From: Acidobacteriota bacterium
Lineage (GTDB): Bacteria; Acidobacteriota; Terriglobia; Acidiferrales; UBA7541
Length of the DNA stretch: 64,000 nucleotides
Assembly: GCA_013289835.1 (NCBI GenBank)
Contig: JABCZG010000007.1
Location: forward strand, 1-64,000
Direction: 5' to 3'
Within the stretch, counting starts at the first letter, position 1, and each line of letters starts with the position of its first letter. Below are positions 47,317-55,683 of this stretch, piece by piece. Under the pieces are notes generated by a model, which saw nothing but the letters and a program-made list of their open reading frames with translations, was not told the DNA's origin and ran no database searches. The translations under genes and the position numbers were made by a program.

Positions 47317-49620
47317 ATGATTCAGATCGAAAATATCTCGCAGCGTGACAACGACCGAGCCGGGAGCAATGGCCGGCGCGCATTTCTGAAGGGAATGCTC
47401 GGAGCCGGAGCGTTGGTCATCAGCGTCGGCTGGATGCCGGAATCGTTGTTAGCTGCGCCAGCGAATGCCAGCGCCTCGGAGGGCATGACAAAAGCGGCGC
47501 TGCAGCCAAACGTGTACCTAGCGATTGATACGGATGGAACGGCGTACATTGTCGCGCACCGCTCCGAAATGGGCAGCGGGAGCCGCACGGCGCTTCCGCG
47601 AATCGTGGCCGACGAACTGGATGCAGACTGGTCGCGCGTGAAGCTTGTGCAAGCCATCGGTGATGAAAAATATGGCGACCAGGATACCGACGGCTCGCAT
47701 TCGGTGCGGAGTTTCTTTGACACGTTGAGGCTGTCCGGCGCGACTGCGCGGCTGATGCTGGTGCGCGCGGCGGCGGCGCAGTGGGGCGTGCCGGAGGCGG
47801 AGTGCACGACGAGCCTGCATGTCGTCATGCACAAACTAACCGGGAAAAAATTGGGCTACGGGGAGTTGACCGCGGCAGCGGGAAAATTGGAAGTGCCGAA
47901 GAAGGAAGAGGTAAAGCTCAAGGCACGAAGCGAGTGGCGCTACATCGGAAAGGGTACGACGAGCTACGACCTGAAAAACATGTGCACGGGAAAGGCGATG
48001 TACGGCCAGGATTCGCACATGGAGGGAATGCTGTATGCCAGCGTGGCGCATCCACCGGTTTTTGGCAGCAGCGTGAAGTCGTTCGATGACAAGGCATCTC
48101 TCGATGTAACGGGCGTAAAGCAAACTGCGACGATCGAAGCGTTCAAGCCGCCGATTGGTTTTCAAGCCCTGGGAGGAGTGGCCGTGCTGGCGGACAACAC
48201 CTGGGCGGCGATGCAGGGAAAGAAAAAACTGAAGATCGAATGGGAGAAGAGCACGCACAGCGTCTGGAACTCGGACGCATACAAAAGAGAGTTACAGAGC
48301 ACGGCGCGCAAACCGGGGAAGGTCGTTCGCGAAAACGGCGATGTGGACGCAGCCTTCGCGAAGGGCGGAAAAATCGTCGAAGCCGAATATTACGCGCCGT
48401 TGCTGGCGCACGCCTCGATGGAGCCGCCTGCGGCGCTGGCGATCTACCGCGATGGAAAAGTCGAGGCCTGGGCTGCAACGCAGAGCCCGCAAGGCGCGCG
48501 GGATGCCATTGCGCAAGCGCTGGGTTTGAAGAAGGAAGATGTGACGGTGAACGTGACGCTGCTCGGCGGCGGATTCGGCCGAAAGTCGTTCCCGGATTTT
48601 GCGGTGGAAGCCGCGGTGCTCTCGAAGAAAACGGGGAAACCCGTGAAAGTGGTGTGGAGCCGCGAGGACGACATCAAGTTCGACGTCTATCATTCCGTTG
48701 CGGCGATGTACATGAAGGCTGCGCTGGGAGCGGATGGCAGGCCGGCGGCGTGGTTGCAGCGCACGGTTTTCCCTCCTATCGGTTCGACCTTTGATCCCAG
48801 CGCAACTTATTCCGATGCCGGGGAATTGGGACTGGGCTTTACGGATGTCCCCTTCGGAGTGCCAAATTTTCGCGCCGAGAACGGACCGGCGACAGCGCAT
48901 GTGCGCATCGGTTGGTTCCGTTCTGTCGCCAACATTTATCATGCGTTCGGAATTCATTCTTTCGCCGATGAGCTTGCTCATGCGGCGGGGAAAGATCCGG
49001 TCGAATATCTATTACAGCTTCTGGGACCGGATCGCGTCATCCCGAGAACAGATCTTCCAAAGGAATTCCCGAATTACGACGGCGCCTACGAGCAGTATCC
49101 GATTGACACCGGCAGATTCCGGCGCGTGCTGACGCTGGCCTCGGAAAAAGCTGGCTGGGGAAAGCAAAAACCGGGCAATGGTTACGGAATTGGAGTGGCC
49201 GTCCATCGCAGCTTCCTGACTTGCGTGGCCACGGTGGTGCAGGTGCAGTTGAACGACGCGGGCCAGGTGCAGATCAAGCGCGTGGATACGGCCCTGGACG
49301 CGGGGACGATTGTGAACCCAGAGATGGTCCGGCAACAATTTGAAGGCGCTGCAGCAATGGGAACGAGCTTGGCCTTCTATGGCGAAATCACCGCCACGAA
49401 CGGCGTGATTGACCAATCGAATTTTGACAGCTTTCAAGTGGCGCGCATGAACGTTGCCCCGAAAGAAACGAATGTATACATCGTTCCGAGCGATGCGCCC
49501 CCGGCGGGAATCGGCGAGCCGGGTCTGCCGCCCTTCGCCCCCGCACTGTGCAATGCAATCTTCTCCGCGACTGGGAAGCGCATCCGGGAGTTGCCTCTGG
49601 CAAAAGCAGGCCTCGCCTAA
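47317..49620 (+). CDS. Isoquinoline 1-oxidoreductase-type molybdopterin large subunit
   Basis: The 767-residue protein has a Tat signal ([23 protein letters not shown]) and belongs to the xanthine dehydrogenase family, IorB type: [83 protein letters not shown] and [18 protein letters not shown] with the catalytic glutamate region. The enzyme hydroxylates N-heterocycles or aldehydes. The small 2Fe-2S partner subunit is not adjacent in this window. The ATG at 47317 gives the Tat motif near residue 20. Confidence 0.92.
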   Translation: MIQIENISQRDNDRAGSNGRRAFLKGMLGAGALVISVGWMPESLLAAPANASASEGMTKAALQPNVYLAIDTDGTAYIVAHRSEMGSGSRTALPRIVADELDADWSRVKLVQAIGDEKYGDQDTDGSHSVRSFFDTLRLSGATARLMLVRAAAAQWGVPEAECTTSLHVVMHKLTGKKLGYGELTAAAGKLEVPKKEEVKLKARSEWRYIGKGTTSYDLKNMCTGKAMYGQDSHMEGMLYASVAHPPVFGSSVKSFDDKASLDVTGVKQTATIEAFKPPIGFQALGGVAVLADNTWAAMQGKKKLKIEWEKSTHSVWNSDAYKRELQSTARKPGKVVRENGDVDAAFAKGGKIVEAEYYAPLLAHASMEPPAALAIYRDGKVEAWAATQSPQGARDAIAQALGLKKEDVTVNVTLLGGGFGRKSFPDFAVEAAVLSKKTGKPVKVVWSREDDIKFDVYHSVAAMYMKAALGADGRPAAWLQRTVFPPIGSTFDPSATYSDAGELGLGFTDVPFGVPNFRAENGPATAHVRIGWFRSVANIYHAFGIHSFADELAHAAGKDPVEYLLQLLGPDRVIPRTDLPKEFPNYDGAYEQYPIDTGRFRRVLTLASEKAGWGKQKPGNGYGIGVAVHRSFLTCVATVVQVQLNDAGQVQIKRVDTALDAGTIVNPEMVRQQFEGAAAMGTSLAFYGEITATNGVIDQSNFDSFQVARMNVAPKETNVYIVPSDAPPAGIGEPGLPPFAPALCNAIFSATGKRIRELPLAKAGLA

Positions 49621-49661
49621 GCCCTTGTGACGGAAATGGCTCCTGGCGCGCTGGTAGGAAT

Positions 49662-49710
49662 TGGTGGGCCCGCTAGGATTTGAACCTAGGACCAACGGAT
49701 TATGAGTCCG
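49662..49710 (-). pseudogene. Truncated tRNA 3' half (left att site)
   Basis: Read on the minus strand this is the anticodon arm CGGACTCATAATCCG, a variable loop, T arm (CCTAGGTTCAAATCCTAGC), acceptor strand and CCA of a CAU-anticodon tRNA. The 5' half is missing; similarity to a tRNA stops exactly behind the anticodon stem at 49710. It marks the left boundary of the second mobile element. Confidence 0.8.
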
Positions 49711-49795
49711 CTAGTCAATCGTGAAAATCGTCAGTGTCTATGCTGGTTTCGTAAAAATCTCTGACTCCGAAATGACTCCAAAACCCTAGATGTTT

Positions 49796-49872
49796 TGGTG
49801 GGCCCACCTGGACTCGAACCAGGAACCGGCGGATTATGAGTCCGACGCTCTAACCGATTGAGCTATGGGCCC
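49796..49872 (-). tRNA. tRNA with CAU anticodon (Ile2 or Met)
   Basis: A complete cloverleaf on the minus strand: acceptor GGGCCCA with TGGGCCC-A-CCA, D arm GCTCAATCGGTTAGAGC, anticodon loop CTCATAA (anticodon CAT), T arm CCTGGTTCGAGTCCAGG. The CTCATAA loop is common in tRNA-Ile2 that is modified to lysidine, but elongator tRNA-Met is not excluded. Its T arm and acceptor differ from the fragment at 49662, so it may have come with the element. Confidence 0.9.
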
Positions 49873-49878
49873 TGCGAT

Positions 49879-51084
49879 TCACGCTCTAATCTTATATCGC
49901 TTCCGGGCAACCTCGCCAAGCTTCTTTAGTCCGGCCTTCGCACGCTCTAGGTTCGGCAAAATATAGAATGCCTGCGTCGTCGAGATGTCAGCGTGGCGCA
50001 GGATGCTTTGAATTTCTTTACCGTCTACACCCATCTCGTTCAATCGTGTCCCAAGGCCGCGCCTGAAGGCATGCCAGCCGAACCACGCGCCGTTAATGTG
50101 CTGCGGAATGTCTCGCCGTGACAGGTTATCAAGGTCGAGCGGACGTAGAAGCTTCTCGCCACGGAAGACCCAGCCATCGGCTACGGACGGAAAATCATTC
50201 TTGTATTTTGCCAGGATCTTTCTCAGGAGTGGAACCACGAACACGCCAGCCTCGCGTGCTTCGGTTTTGGGAGCGCCGATGTGTTGGTTCCAGACCTTCC
50301 TCTCAACTTGGATTTCTTTACCATCGTAATCAGCCCATTTCAAGCCGCGTAGTTCGCTTCGCGTCAAACCCGTAAACGCTGCAACCGCGCAAACTGTGCG
50401 GGCGGGCTCAGGCAGCTTGTCCATCATCTCTGCTACCTCGGGCAACGTATAAGCGTGTTCGTTCGATGCCTGAATCTTTCTTTCGCGTACAGTCAGATTC
50501 TTCGGATCGCTTTTCTTCGTCTGTCCGCCTGCCTTTGTCTCCTCCATCGGGTTCGAGTCCCTGAACGATCCGTTTGTAATTGCCCAAGCGAATACACCAC
50601 GTAGGAAGTTTTTGATGCGCAGATGAGTTTGATGTGAGAGATGTTGTGGTAACGACTCAAGAAACTGTTGGCCGTCAAGACTCGTGAAATTCCCAACGGG
50701 TGTTTGGGCAATCGGACTTCCTTGAACGTGGACCTTAAAAATGTCCTTATAGCCGTTGATGGTTGATGGTTCGATGTGCAGTTCATTCCCCGCGGGAATT
50801 TCTAGTCTCTGGGCGAGCCGAGGAAAATAACTCTGTTCGATAAATTCCGCGAGTGTGAATTGAATGGCAGGGGGTTTGACTTGGCCCTCGTTGACGGTCG
50901 CTAGAAAGGTGTTAGCCCGCTTCTGTGCTTCCGTCCGTTGTGGGCACTCTTTGACGGCTACGAGAGTCTTGGTGGTTCGGAACCGCTTCGTTACCCCAGC
51001 TACAGTCCGATCATCCCAATACTTCACAATCCATTTACCACTGCGCTGCTGGAGCATTCCTTCTTGGTATCTCGGTCGGGCCAT
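49879..51084 (-). CDS. Tyrosine integrase of the second element
   Basis: The 401-residue recombinase has an N-terminal DNA-binding part (RSGKWIVKYWDDRTVAGVTKRFRTTKTL), a SAM-like core domain and a catalytic C-terminus: Arg in AFTGLTRSELRGLKW, box II HAFRRGLGTRL, LRHADISTTQAFY with the nucleophilic Tyr. ATG 51084 lies 4 bp behind the upstream gene; the longer frame overlaps that gene and is not needed. It ends 6 bp from the tRNA, the standard placement beside attL. It should insert and, with the Xis-like protein, excise the element. Confidence 0.93.
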   Translation of the reverse strand: MARPRYQEGMLQQRSGKWIVKYWDDRTVAGVTKRFRTTKTLVAVKECPQRTEAQKRANTFLATVNEGQVKPPAIQFTLAEFIEQSYFPRLAQRLEIPAGNELHIEPSTINGYKDIFKVHVQGSPIAQTPVGNFTSLDGQQFLESLPQHLSHQTHLRIKNFLRGVFAWAITNGSFRDSNPMEETKAGGQTKKSDPKNLTVRERKIQASNEHAYTLPEVAEMMDKLPEPARTVCAVAAFTGLTRSELRGLKWADYDGKEIQVERKVWNQHIGAPKTEAREAGVFVVPLLRKILAKYKNDFPSVADGWVFRGEKLLRPLDLDNLSRRDIPQHINGAWFGWHAFRRGLGTRLNEMGVDGKEIQSILRHADISTTQAFYILPNLERAKAGLKKLGEVARKRYKIRA

Positions 51085-51088
51085 TGTT

Positions 51089-51712
51089 TTACTTGCCGCC
51101 TTTCTTTGACTGTTTTTTAGCTGTTTTCTGCTTCTCTTCTCTCCATTGCTCGCCGTGTTGTTTCCACCAAGCACGCTTTGTCCCTTTACGAGAAGCGTTG
51201 AAGCAAGAGTCGCTGCAATATGTGCTTTTGGGTCTAGCTGCGACGAATCTTTTTCCACACGCCATGCAGAACCGCGCCCGCCAAGGATTTGTGCATAGAT
51301 ACATGACGGCCCGCTGGAACGGCCAAGACTCAGGTTCGGGCAGGGGTTCCTGAGGCATTGTCAATACACCCGTGCTGTTGAGTTCCTGTTCGACCTCCCG
51401 CATACGCTGCTCTTGCCGCGACAGCTTAGCCAAATGCGCGATTAACCAGATTCCCGTTTCACTGGGGAAATGATTTTGCCAAGTCTCCCGCAGAACATCC
51501 TGATAGGTCTTCCACAACGGCTCCGGTGTCCACACGTTTCCGGTCTTCACGGATGTATCAAGATGCAAGCTCTGCCCAGGCATCTCCCACATTTTCGGTG
51601 GAAAGAAATCCGTCGAGACTGCGTTTCGGAATTCGTCAATTTGCCCGGACTCCAGATTGGAAAATTCGGCGAGGTGCTGAGCTTCTCTGAATATAGGATC
51701 GCTAGTATTCAT
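51089..51712 (-). CDS. CGNR-like zinc-finger protein
   Basis: The 207-residue product ends in a zinc-ribbon CMACGKRFVAARPKSTYCSDSCFNASRKGTKRAWWKQHG (Cys-x2-Cys...Cys-x3-Cys) and a very basic tail. The N-terminal 150 residues are helical with Trp-rich patches (WKTYQDVLRETWQNHFPSETGIWLIAHLAKL). This is the layout of ABATE/CGNR zinc-finger regulators. The ATG at 51712 follows CAGGGAAAAGA. It is transcribed with the integrase, 4 bp apart, so it may control it. Confidence 0.78.
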   Translation of the reverse strand: MNTSDPIFREAQHLAEFSNLESGQIDEFRNAVSTDFFPPKMWEMPGQSLHLDTSVKTGNVWTPEPLWKTYQDVLRETWQNHFPSETGIWLIAHLAKLSRQEQRMREVEQELNSTGVLTMPQEPLPEPESWPFQRAVMYLCTNPWRARFCMACGKRFVAARPKSTYCSDSCFNASRKGTKRAWWKQHGEQWREEKQKTAKKQSKKGGK

Positions 51713-51768
51713 TCTTTTCCCTGCTAGACACTTCATAGTCCACTGATATATACAGTACAACATTTTAT

Positions 51769-51797
51769 TTGACTTTTATGTGATTTGCAAGTATTAT
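51769..51797 (+). promoter_or_regulatory. Promoter of the xis operon
   Basis: TTGACT (51769-51774), 17 bp, TATTAT (51792-51797) point right toward the excisionase-like gene, giving a leader of about 110 nt. Divergent from the zinc-finger/integrase unit, so one intergenic region likely controls both directions. Confidence 0.65.
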
Positions 51798-51917
51798 TTT
51801 TACAGAATTCGGGGATGTTCGCCGATGAAAGGAGGTAAGCACTAAGAGCGTACGTAAAGTACTTGAAGAAATAACCACCGCCCCTGTACCCGTCACTCTC
51901 TGAAGCTTGAGCCAGAA

Positions 51918-52145
51918 ATGAAGAAACAAAATGCAGTCACTATAGGTGTGTCTGCACTACCCGCGGAACCGATCCTCACGGCAGCGCAAGTTGCGGCGAA
52001 ACTCCAACTTCCGCCCACAACAATATATTCACTAACCCGCAGTAAGTGTCCTAATCCAATCCCGTTCCTTAAAGCTGGGAAGTTCCTACGGTTTCGCTGG
52101 AGCGACATCGAGCATTGGTTGAATCAGGGGCGGGCGAGGGTATGA
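51918..52145 (+). CDS. Excisionase/MerR-like helix-turn-helix protein
   Basis: The 75-residue protein carries the compact winged helix typical of excisionases and DNA-binding domain 17 family: PILTAAQVAAKLQLPPTTIYSLTRSK..IPFLKAGKFLRFRWSDIEHWLNQ. LTAAQVAAKL is the recognition half of the motif and RFRWSDIEHWL the wing. Such proteins direct the integrase toward excision. The stop overlaps the next start by ATGA. Confidence 0.88.
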   Translation: MKKQNAVTIGVSALPAEPILTAAQVAAKLQLPPTTIYSLTRSKCPNPIPFLKAGKFLRFRWSDIEHWLNQGRARV

Positions 52146-52267
52146 ATCCCAAACCGTTATTTCCCAAGTTTGCGGCGCTCACAATCATCTTCGCGGCAAC
52201 TTGGCCGCTTTCTCTATTTCTCGCGCTCATCTGGACGGAAATTCGACGCGCACGGGTGAGTGCATGA
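52142..52267 (+). CDS. 41-residue membrane protein, overlapped by ATGA
   Basis: The ATG at 52142 overlaps the stop of the Xis-like gene. Codons read MNPKPLFPKFAALTIIFAAT, then WPLSLFLALIWTEIRRARVSA: one hydrophobic helix (about residues 11-31) with basic ends. Too short for ordinary gene finding, but the overlap on both sides supports translation. Function unknown. Confidence 0.65.
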   Translation: MNPKPLFPKFAALTIIFAATWPLSLFLALIWTEIRRARVSA

Positions 52268-52362
52268 CATTGCTCGCGGTTTTGTTTTTGCTGTGGGTTT
52301 TTCGAGAGCCGATCCGCAAAAACTTACGGGCCCTGTTTCTTTGGATTTTGAAGGAAGATTGA
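52264..52362 (+). CDS. 32-residue membrane protein, overlapped by ATGA
   Basis: Starts at 52264, again overlapping the preceding stop (ATGA). The product is MTLLAVLFLLWVFREPIRKN, then LRALFLWILKED: one short hydrophobic helix followed by a basic amphipathic segment. Two adjacent coupled microproteins suggest a functional pair, as in holin-like or toxin pairs, but nothing more can be said. Confidence 0.6.
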   Translation: MTLLAVLFLLWVFREPIRKNLRALFLWILKED

Positions 52363-52400
52363 AAATTGACGGCGGGAAAGACCGCAGGAGAAGCAACGCA

Positions 52401-52682
52401 ATGAATGAAACGGAAAGAGCATGGGAATCTCTCATCAATGCCCTTACTACCCTTACGAAGACTAAGGCGATCAAGTGGGATGGTAGTGTTGACGCCGATC
52501 CGCCCAACGCAATTACTAACCTACGTTTCCTTGTAAGCGAAAACATGAAACAACCAGATCCGACTTCGAACTACGGTTTCGTGCTTTGCCTGAAGACCTG
52601 GAACAGAAATGAACCAATCTCGCCAGACCAATTTGGAGAAGGTGTCACAAAGTTGGCGGAAGCCATTCGAAAGGACGAATGA
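52401..52682 (+). CDS. Hypothetical element protein
   Basis: The ATG at 52401 is placed behind CAGGAGAAGC; the frame upstream crosses the microprotein genes and is not used. The 93-residue product is acidic and contains YGFVLCLKTWNRNEPIS and a helical end (GVTKLAEAIRKDE). No family recognised. The stop overlaps the next ATG. Confidence 0.65.
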   Translation: MNETERAWESLINALTTLTKTKAIKWDGSVDADPPNAITNLRFLVSENMKQPDPTSNYGFVLCLKTWNRNEPISPDQFGEGVTKLAEAIRKDE

Positions 52683-53203
52683 ATCTCCAAGAAAATAGAA
52701 ATCAAATAAAATCCTTCTCGGAGAAACTGCTTGAGAAAAAACTACTAGGAATTGGCGGAACAAGCGTGCGCTATATCGCGCATCACGACACACCGTGGCC
52801 GCAACATTTGTTCGAGCACGGGATAATCCTGAACGGTGAACCGCAAGTGATTGCTGGGTACAAGCCCGATGAGTGCCACGGGAATACGCTTGCCCTGTTT
52901 CTGTTCACTGACAAACAAATCGAGGTCTGGAACGGGTACGCGCTCGCACCAGACAACCACGCAAACATAGGAGTGTGGAGCGAACACACCTGGGCTATCC
53001 ATAAAGGGGCCATCATCGAGACAACCCCGCTTCCGCGAAAGATTTATTTTGGAAGTCCACATCCGAACCCTTCCGCGTGGGCCGAGGATGAATTGAAAAG
53101 CAAAAATATGCGGCGTGACAAAACGATGGATTACTTGGAAATCTTCCGACCTGAAGCTTGGGGTGCTCTCTTAAACCTTATCCATGCGGAGGCAGCGGAA
53201 TGA
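52679..53203 (+). CDS. Hypothetical element protein
   Basis: The start overlaps the previous stop (ATGA), so the two are translationally coupled. The 174-residue product contains SVRYIAHHDTPWPQHLFEHGIILNG, repeated aromatic strands and EIFRPEAWGALLNLIHAEAAE at the end. It is soluble. I recognise no family. Confidence 0.65.
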   Translation: MNLQENRNQIKSFSEKLLEKKLLGIGGTSVRYIAHHDTPWPQHLFEHGIILNGEPQVIAGYKPDECHGNTLALFLFTDKQIEVWNGYALAPDNHANIGVWSEHTWAIHKGAIIETTPLPRKIYFGSPHPNPSAWAEDELKSKNMRRDKTMDYLEIFRPEAWGALLNLIHAEAAE

Positions 53204-53206
53204 GAA

Positions 53207-54001
53207 ATGCACAATCATCTACCTAAGATACAAAACCGACCCGCCAGACGAAGCGGAAAACACTATTTGACGGGAAGTTCTATCACCATCGAAGAACCAC
53301 AGATGCCCGCCCAGGAACCGCCGATCCCGTTGCACCAGTTGCAGCCCTCGCACGCCGATATCGTGAAGGCCGAGGACGCAATTCAACCGCGGCGGGTGGT
53401 AAGAGACGGAAAAAGCAAACCCGCGCCTAAACCATTTGTGAAACCAATTACAACTCGCAAGAGATACAGACTCTCGCGCAGAAACGTGGCCGCATTGCTC
53501 GACAAACCGGGTGTGACGGAAGCCTTACCGCGGTCATTGTGTGCCCAATACCAAGCCCTTGCCGCGGGAAATGTCTCGCTAGAAGAACTCGCGGCAAAGC
53601 ATCATCTGGGCCGGATCGCAATGGAATCAGTTGTTGAGGGATGGGAGTCGGACATAGTTTTGAAAGTTTGTCAGCTTTTTCCAAAATTTCACCCTTGGAG
53701 TTCGGAACCTGACAACGATCAAAACGGCCAAATAGCGGAGAACGAGTCCGAAAGCGCCCAGGACGCAGATATTGCCAACACAGGGGGCGAATCAATCGGG
53801 GGCCGAATTATCTCCCGCGGTTCAAAGAGCGCTCCGGGGAAAGAATTTCAAAACGAAAAACTGGATACTTTTGAGCGTTCCGGGCGGATCCACGGCACTG
53901 AGAGCGCCCGGCCAGCAAGCGAGGACCGATCCGGTAGCAAGGTAAGTGAGGAAGATAATTACGGAGAGGATTCAGGAGATGATATCCCCCGAAGCGATTA
54001 A
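53207..54001 (+). CDS. Hypothetical protein with charged low-complexity tail
   Basis: The 264-residue product has a proline-rich, basic N-terminal third, a central helical region (RRNVAALLDKPGVTEALPRSLCAQYQALAAGNVSLEELAAKHHLGRIAM) that may be a helix-turn-helix, and a long acidic and serine-rich tail (SEEDNYGEDSGDDIPRSD). The ATG at 53207 could be replaced by one at 53303. It follows the preceding gene by 3 bp. Function unknown. Confidence 0.55.
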   Translation: MHNHLPKIQNRPARRSGKHYLTGSSITIEEPQMPAQEPPIPLHQLQPSHADIVKAEDAIQPRRVVRDGKSKPAPKPFVKPITTRKRYRLSRRNVAALLDKPGVTEALPRSLCAQYQALAAGNVSLEELAAKHHLGRIAMESVVEGWESDIVLKVCQLFPKFHPWSSEPDNDQNGQIAENESESAQDADIANTGGESIGGRIISRGSKSAPGKEFQNEKLDTFERSGRIHGTESARPASEDRSGSKVSEEDNYGEDSGDDIPRSD

Positions 54002-54151
54002 CCCACTCTAAAACCGCCAAAAAACAGGTCAAAACTATTTTCTCCGTAAATTCAAAAATCTTTCGTTGATTCTAAAGGACTTCCAAAAAGTCCACTTGAA
54101 ACTTGCCCCTACAAACAGAGGGTGTGCACGCCGCTACCCTTCTGGGGCCCG

Positions 54152-54328
54152 ATGCCGACTACAGACATAGAAATTGAAATCACGGTGTTCAGCCAGTTCC
54201 GCGACTCCGCGCTCGAACTCGGCTTGCCGAACGCGGCATTAGTGTTGACTGAACAGATCGCTGCCCGAAAACAAGCCCTCACGAAGATAGAGCAGCAAAC
54301 TCCTGGGGTCCAATCCCGGCGAGTTTAA
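54152..54328 (+). CDS. Small hypothetical protein
   Basis: From ATG 54152 the 58-residue product is MPTTDIEIEITVFSQFRDSA.. with an amphipathic helical repeat (LVLTEQIAARKQALTKIEQQ) that could be a coiled coil. A GTG start at 54122 behind AGAGG is also possible. The stretch 54002-54121 before it shows no gene. Not recognised. Confidence 0.4.
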   Translation: MPTTDIEIEITVFSQFRDSALELGLPNAALVLTEQIAARKQALTKIEQQTPGVQSRRV

Positions 54329-54332
54329 TTAC

Positions 54333-54347
54333 GTTCACAAAGTGAAC
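54333..54347. promoter_or_regulatory. Palindromic operator-like site
   Basis: GTTCACAAAGTGAAC, a perfect 6-3-6 inverted repeat. Lies 136 bp ahead of the cold-shock-like gene. The same pattern recurs at 58373-58387 and 58432-58446, so it is probably the site of an element-encoded regulator. Confidence 0.65.
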
Positions 54348-54482
54348 AAGGTTTTTCACCCAGTCTAATAACTGGTCAGGTCCTCCCGCTGGCTTCCACC
54401 TGCAAATCCCGAGCCCGCCGATGGTTCACGCTCACCCTTCGAAGTAGTTCTCCAAAAGCGATTTGAAATGTGAAGGTATGAA

Positions 54483-54740
54483 ATGTTTGGGAAAATTAAG
54501 CACAAGACTGCAAAAGGATTTGCGTTTGCCCGTCCAAACCAAGCGGGCAGCGGCGCACCTTTGCAAGATTATTTCTTGCATCGAACTGAATTTTTAGGAG
54601 ATTGGGAGCAACTTCAAGCCGGGGATCTTATCGAATTCACTCCGGGCATAAGACGGGGTAATCCAATCGCTCTTGACGTGCGGCTACTTGCGGAGCCCGC
54701 CGAAGTGGAAACTTCGGAGGTTCGCCGTGAGCAAAAGTAA
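54483..54740 (+). CDS. Cold-shock-domain-like protein
   Basis: The 85-residue product follows the cold shock pattern: GKIKHKTAKGFAFARPN (RNP1-like), DYFLHRTEFLG (RNP2-like), LQAGDLIEFTPGIRRGNPIALDVRLL. It would bind single-stranded nucleic acid. It is divergent from ordinary CspA. An ATG follows GAAGGTATGAA; the stop overlaps the start of the next gene. Confidence 0.8.
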   Translation: MFGKIKHKTAKGFAFARPNQAGSGAPLQDYFLHRTEFLGDWEQLQAGDLIEFTPGIRRGNPIALDVRLLAEPAEVETSEVRREQK

Positions 54741-55683
54741 ACTTGGAGTTGTAAGAGCGATCACGGATTTACCGCCCGACTGCTACCGCCTGTCAACAGA
54801 TGGCCGCAAGTGGAAGTGTCTATGCGAGGCGCGTCAAAAACTTGCAAACTGGCTTGCGTTGAAGGGTAATCCAGACGGGACCCAGATTTTTCCGGGCATC
54901 CAAAAAATGATGAAGCCTATGGGTTGGTCCCACGGCAAAGTCTGCTATGTCTTAGATGATCTTCAGACCATCGGTTGTGTTGTCAGTGAGCGCAAGAGGA
55001 CGAAAGAGCGCGGAACAAGACTCCGCCGATTTGATCCGAGTCCGCTTCTGGCAGCTTGCGCGGCCATCGAGCGCGGTGGGTCGTTCAAACACGCGGATGC
55101 AAGAGTCCAAGATTCACCGCAAGAGTCCAACTTACAGACGGCTACAATCCAACATTCGGAAGACCAAGAATCCAAGATAGACAGACCTAGAGTCCAAGAT
55201 ACAGAGCCAAAGTCCAAAATAGAGGACCTACAATCCAACCCAGGGTTGGACACAACCGTCCTTTCTGACCGACCAATACTAACCGACCATCCAACCGCAA
55301 CGGAAAAATCGGACGGGTTGGTTGGGTGGATGCAATCGCACTACGGCCAAGAAAAAGGAATTCTAAGCGTCTCAGACAAAGAGAAGACCCAACTCAAAGC
55401 GTTGTCCGAAACCTACTCCGTCGAAACAATCCGCAAGGTCTGGGCTTACTGGATTGAGAACCGTCCGCGGGGATTGGACGGACTTGTTCACATTGTGAAT
55501 GCGTTCGTGAATGAGTTTGGAAGTGGGGTTGAAGCCCTTGGAAATCTGAAACCGGAATACTCCAATGAGGAAATTCGAGACGCGATAGACCGGAACGTTA
55601 GAGAAAGACATGCTGAGATCACCCGAGAGCTTGCGGACATTGCCCGAGAAAAAGAACTCGCGGCAGTCGGGGAGCCGTTCTAA
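54727..55683 (+). CDS. Winged-helix replication-like protein carrying intragenic iterons
   Basis: GTG 54727 stands behind TCGGAGGTTCGCC and is the best start (318 residues). The N-terminal half has a winged helix-turn-helix of replication-protein type: FPGIQKMMKPMGWSHGKVCYVLDDLQTIGCVVSERKR. A repetitive polar linker (residues about 125-175) follows and then a helical C-terminus (LKALSETYSVETIRKVWAYWIEN..). The DNA encoding the linker contains seven TCCAA motifs at about 21-bp spacing. This combination recalls lambda O, whose gene contains the origin. A role in element replication is inference. Confidence 0.72.
   Translation: MSKSKLGVVRAITDLPPDCYRLSTDGRKWKCLCEARQKLANWLALKGNPDGTQIFPGIQKMMKPMGWSHGKVCYVLDDLQTIGCVVSERKRTKERGTRLRRFDPSPLLAACAAIERGGSFKHADARVQDSPQESNLQTATIQHSEDQESKIDRPRVQDTEPKSKIEDLQSNPGLDTTVLSDRPILTDHPTATEKSDGLVGWMQSHYGQEKGILSVSDKEKTQLKALSETYSVETIRKVWAYWIENRPRGLDGLVHIVNAFVNEFGSGVEALGNLKPEYSNEEIRDAIDRNVRERHAEITRELADIAREKELAAVGEPF
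55101..55250. repeat. Seven iterons (A/GTCCAA) plus palindrome inside the gene
   Basis: TCCAA occurs with its T at 55106, 55126, 55148, 55171, 55193, 55213 and 55234, i.e. every 20-23 bp, two turns of DNA. Most copies extend to AGAGTCCAAGAT. The last merges into a perfect inverted repeat, TCCAACCC-A-GGGTTGGA (55234-55250). All lie in the coding region of the winged-helix gene. The regularity points to binding sites rather than protein sequence need. Confidence 0.85.

Noticed and set aside
51828..51870. Short ORF behind AAAGGAGGTAAG in the xis leader
   Set aside because: The ATG frame is only six codons and the longer frame behind the ribosome-binding site has no start codon.
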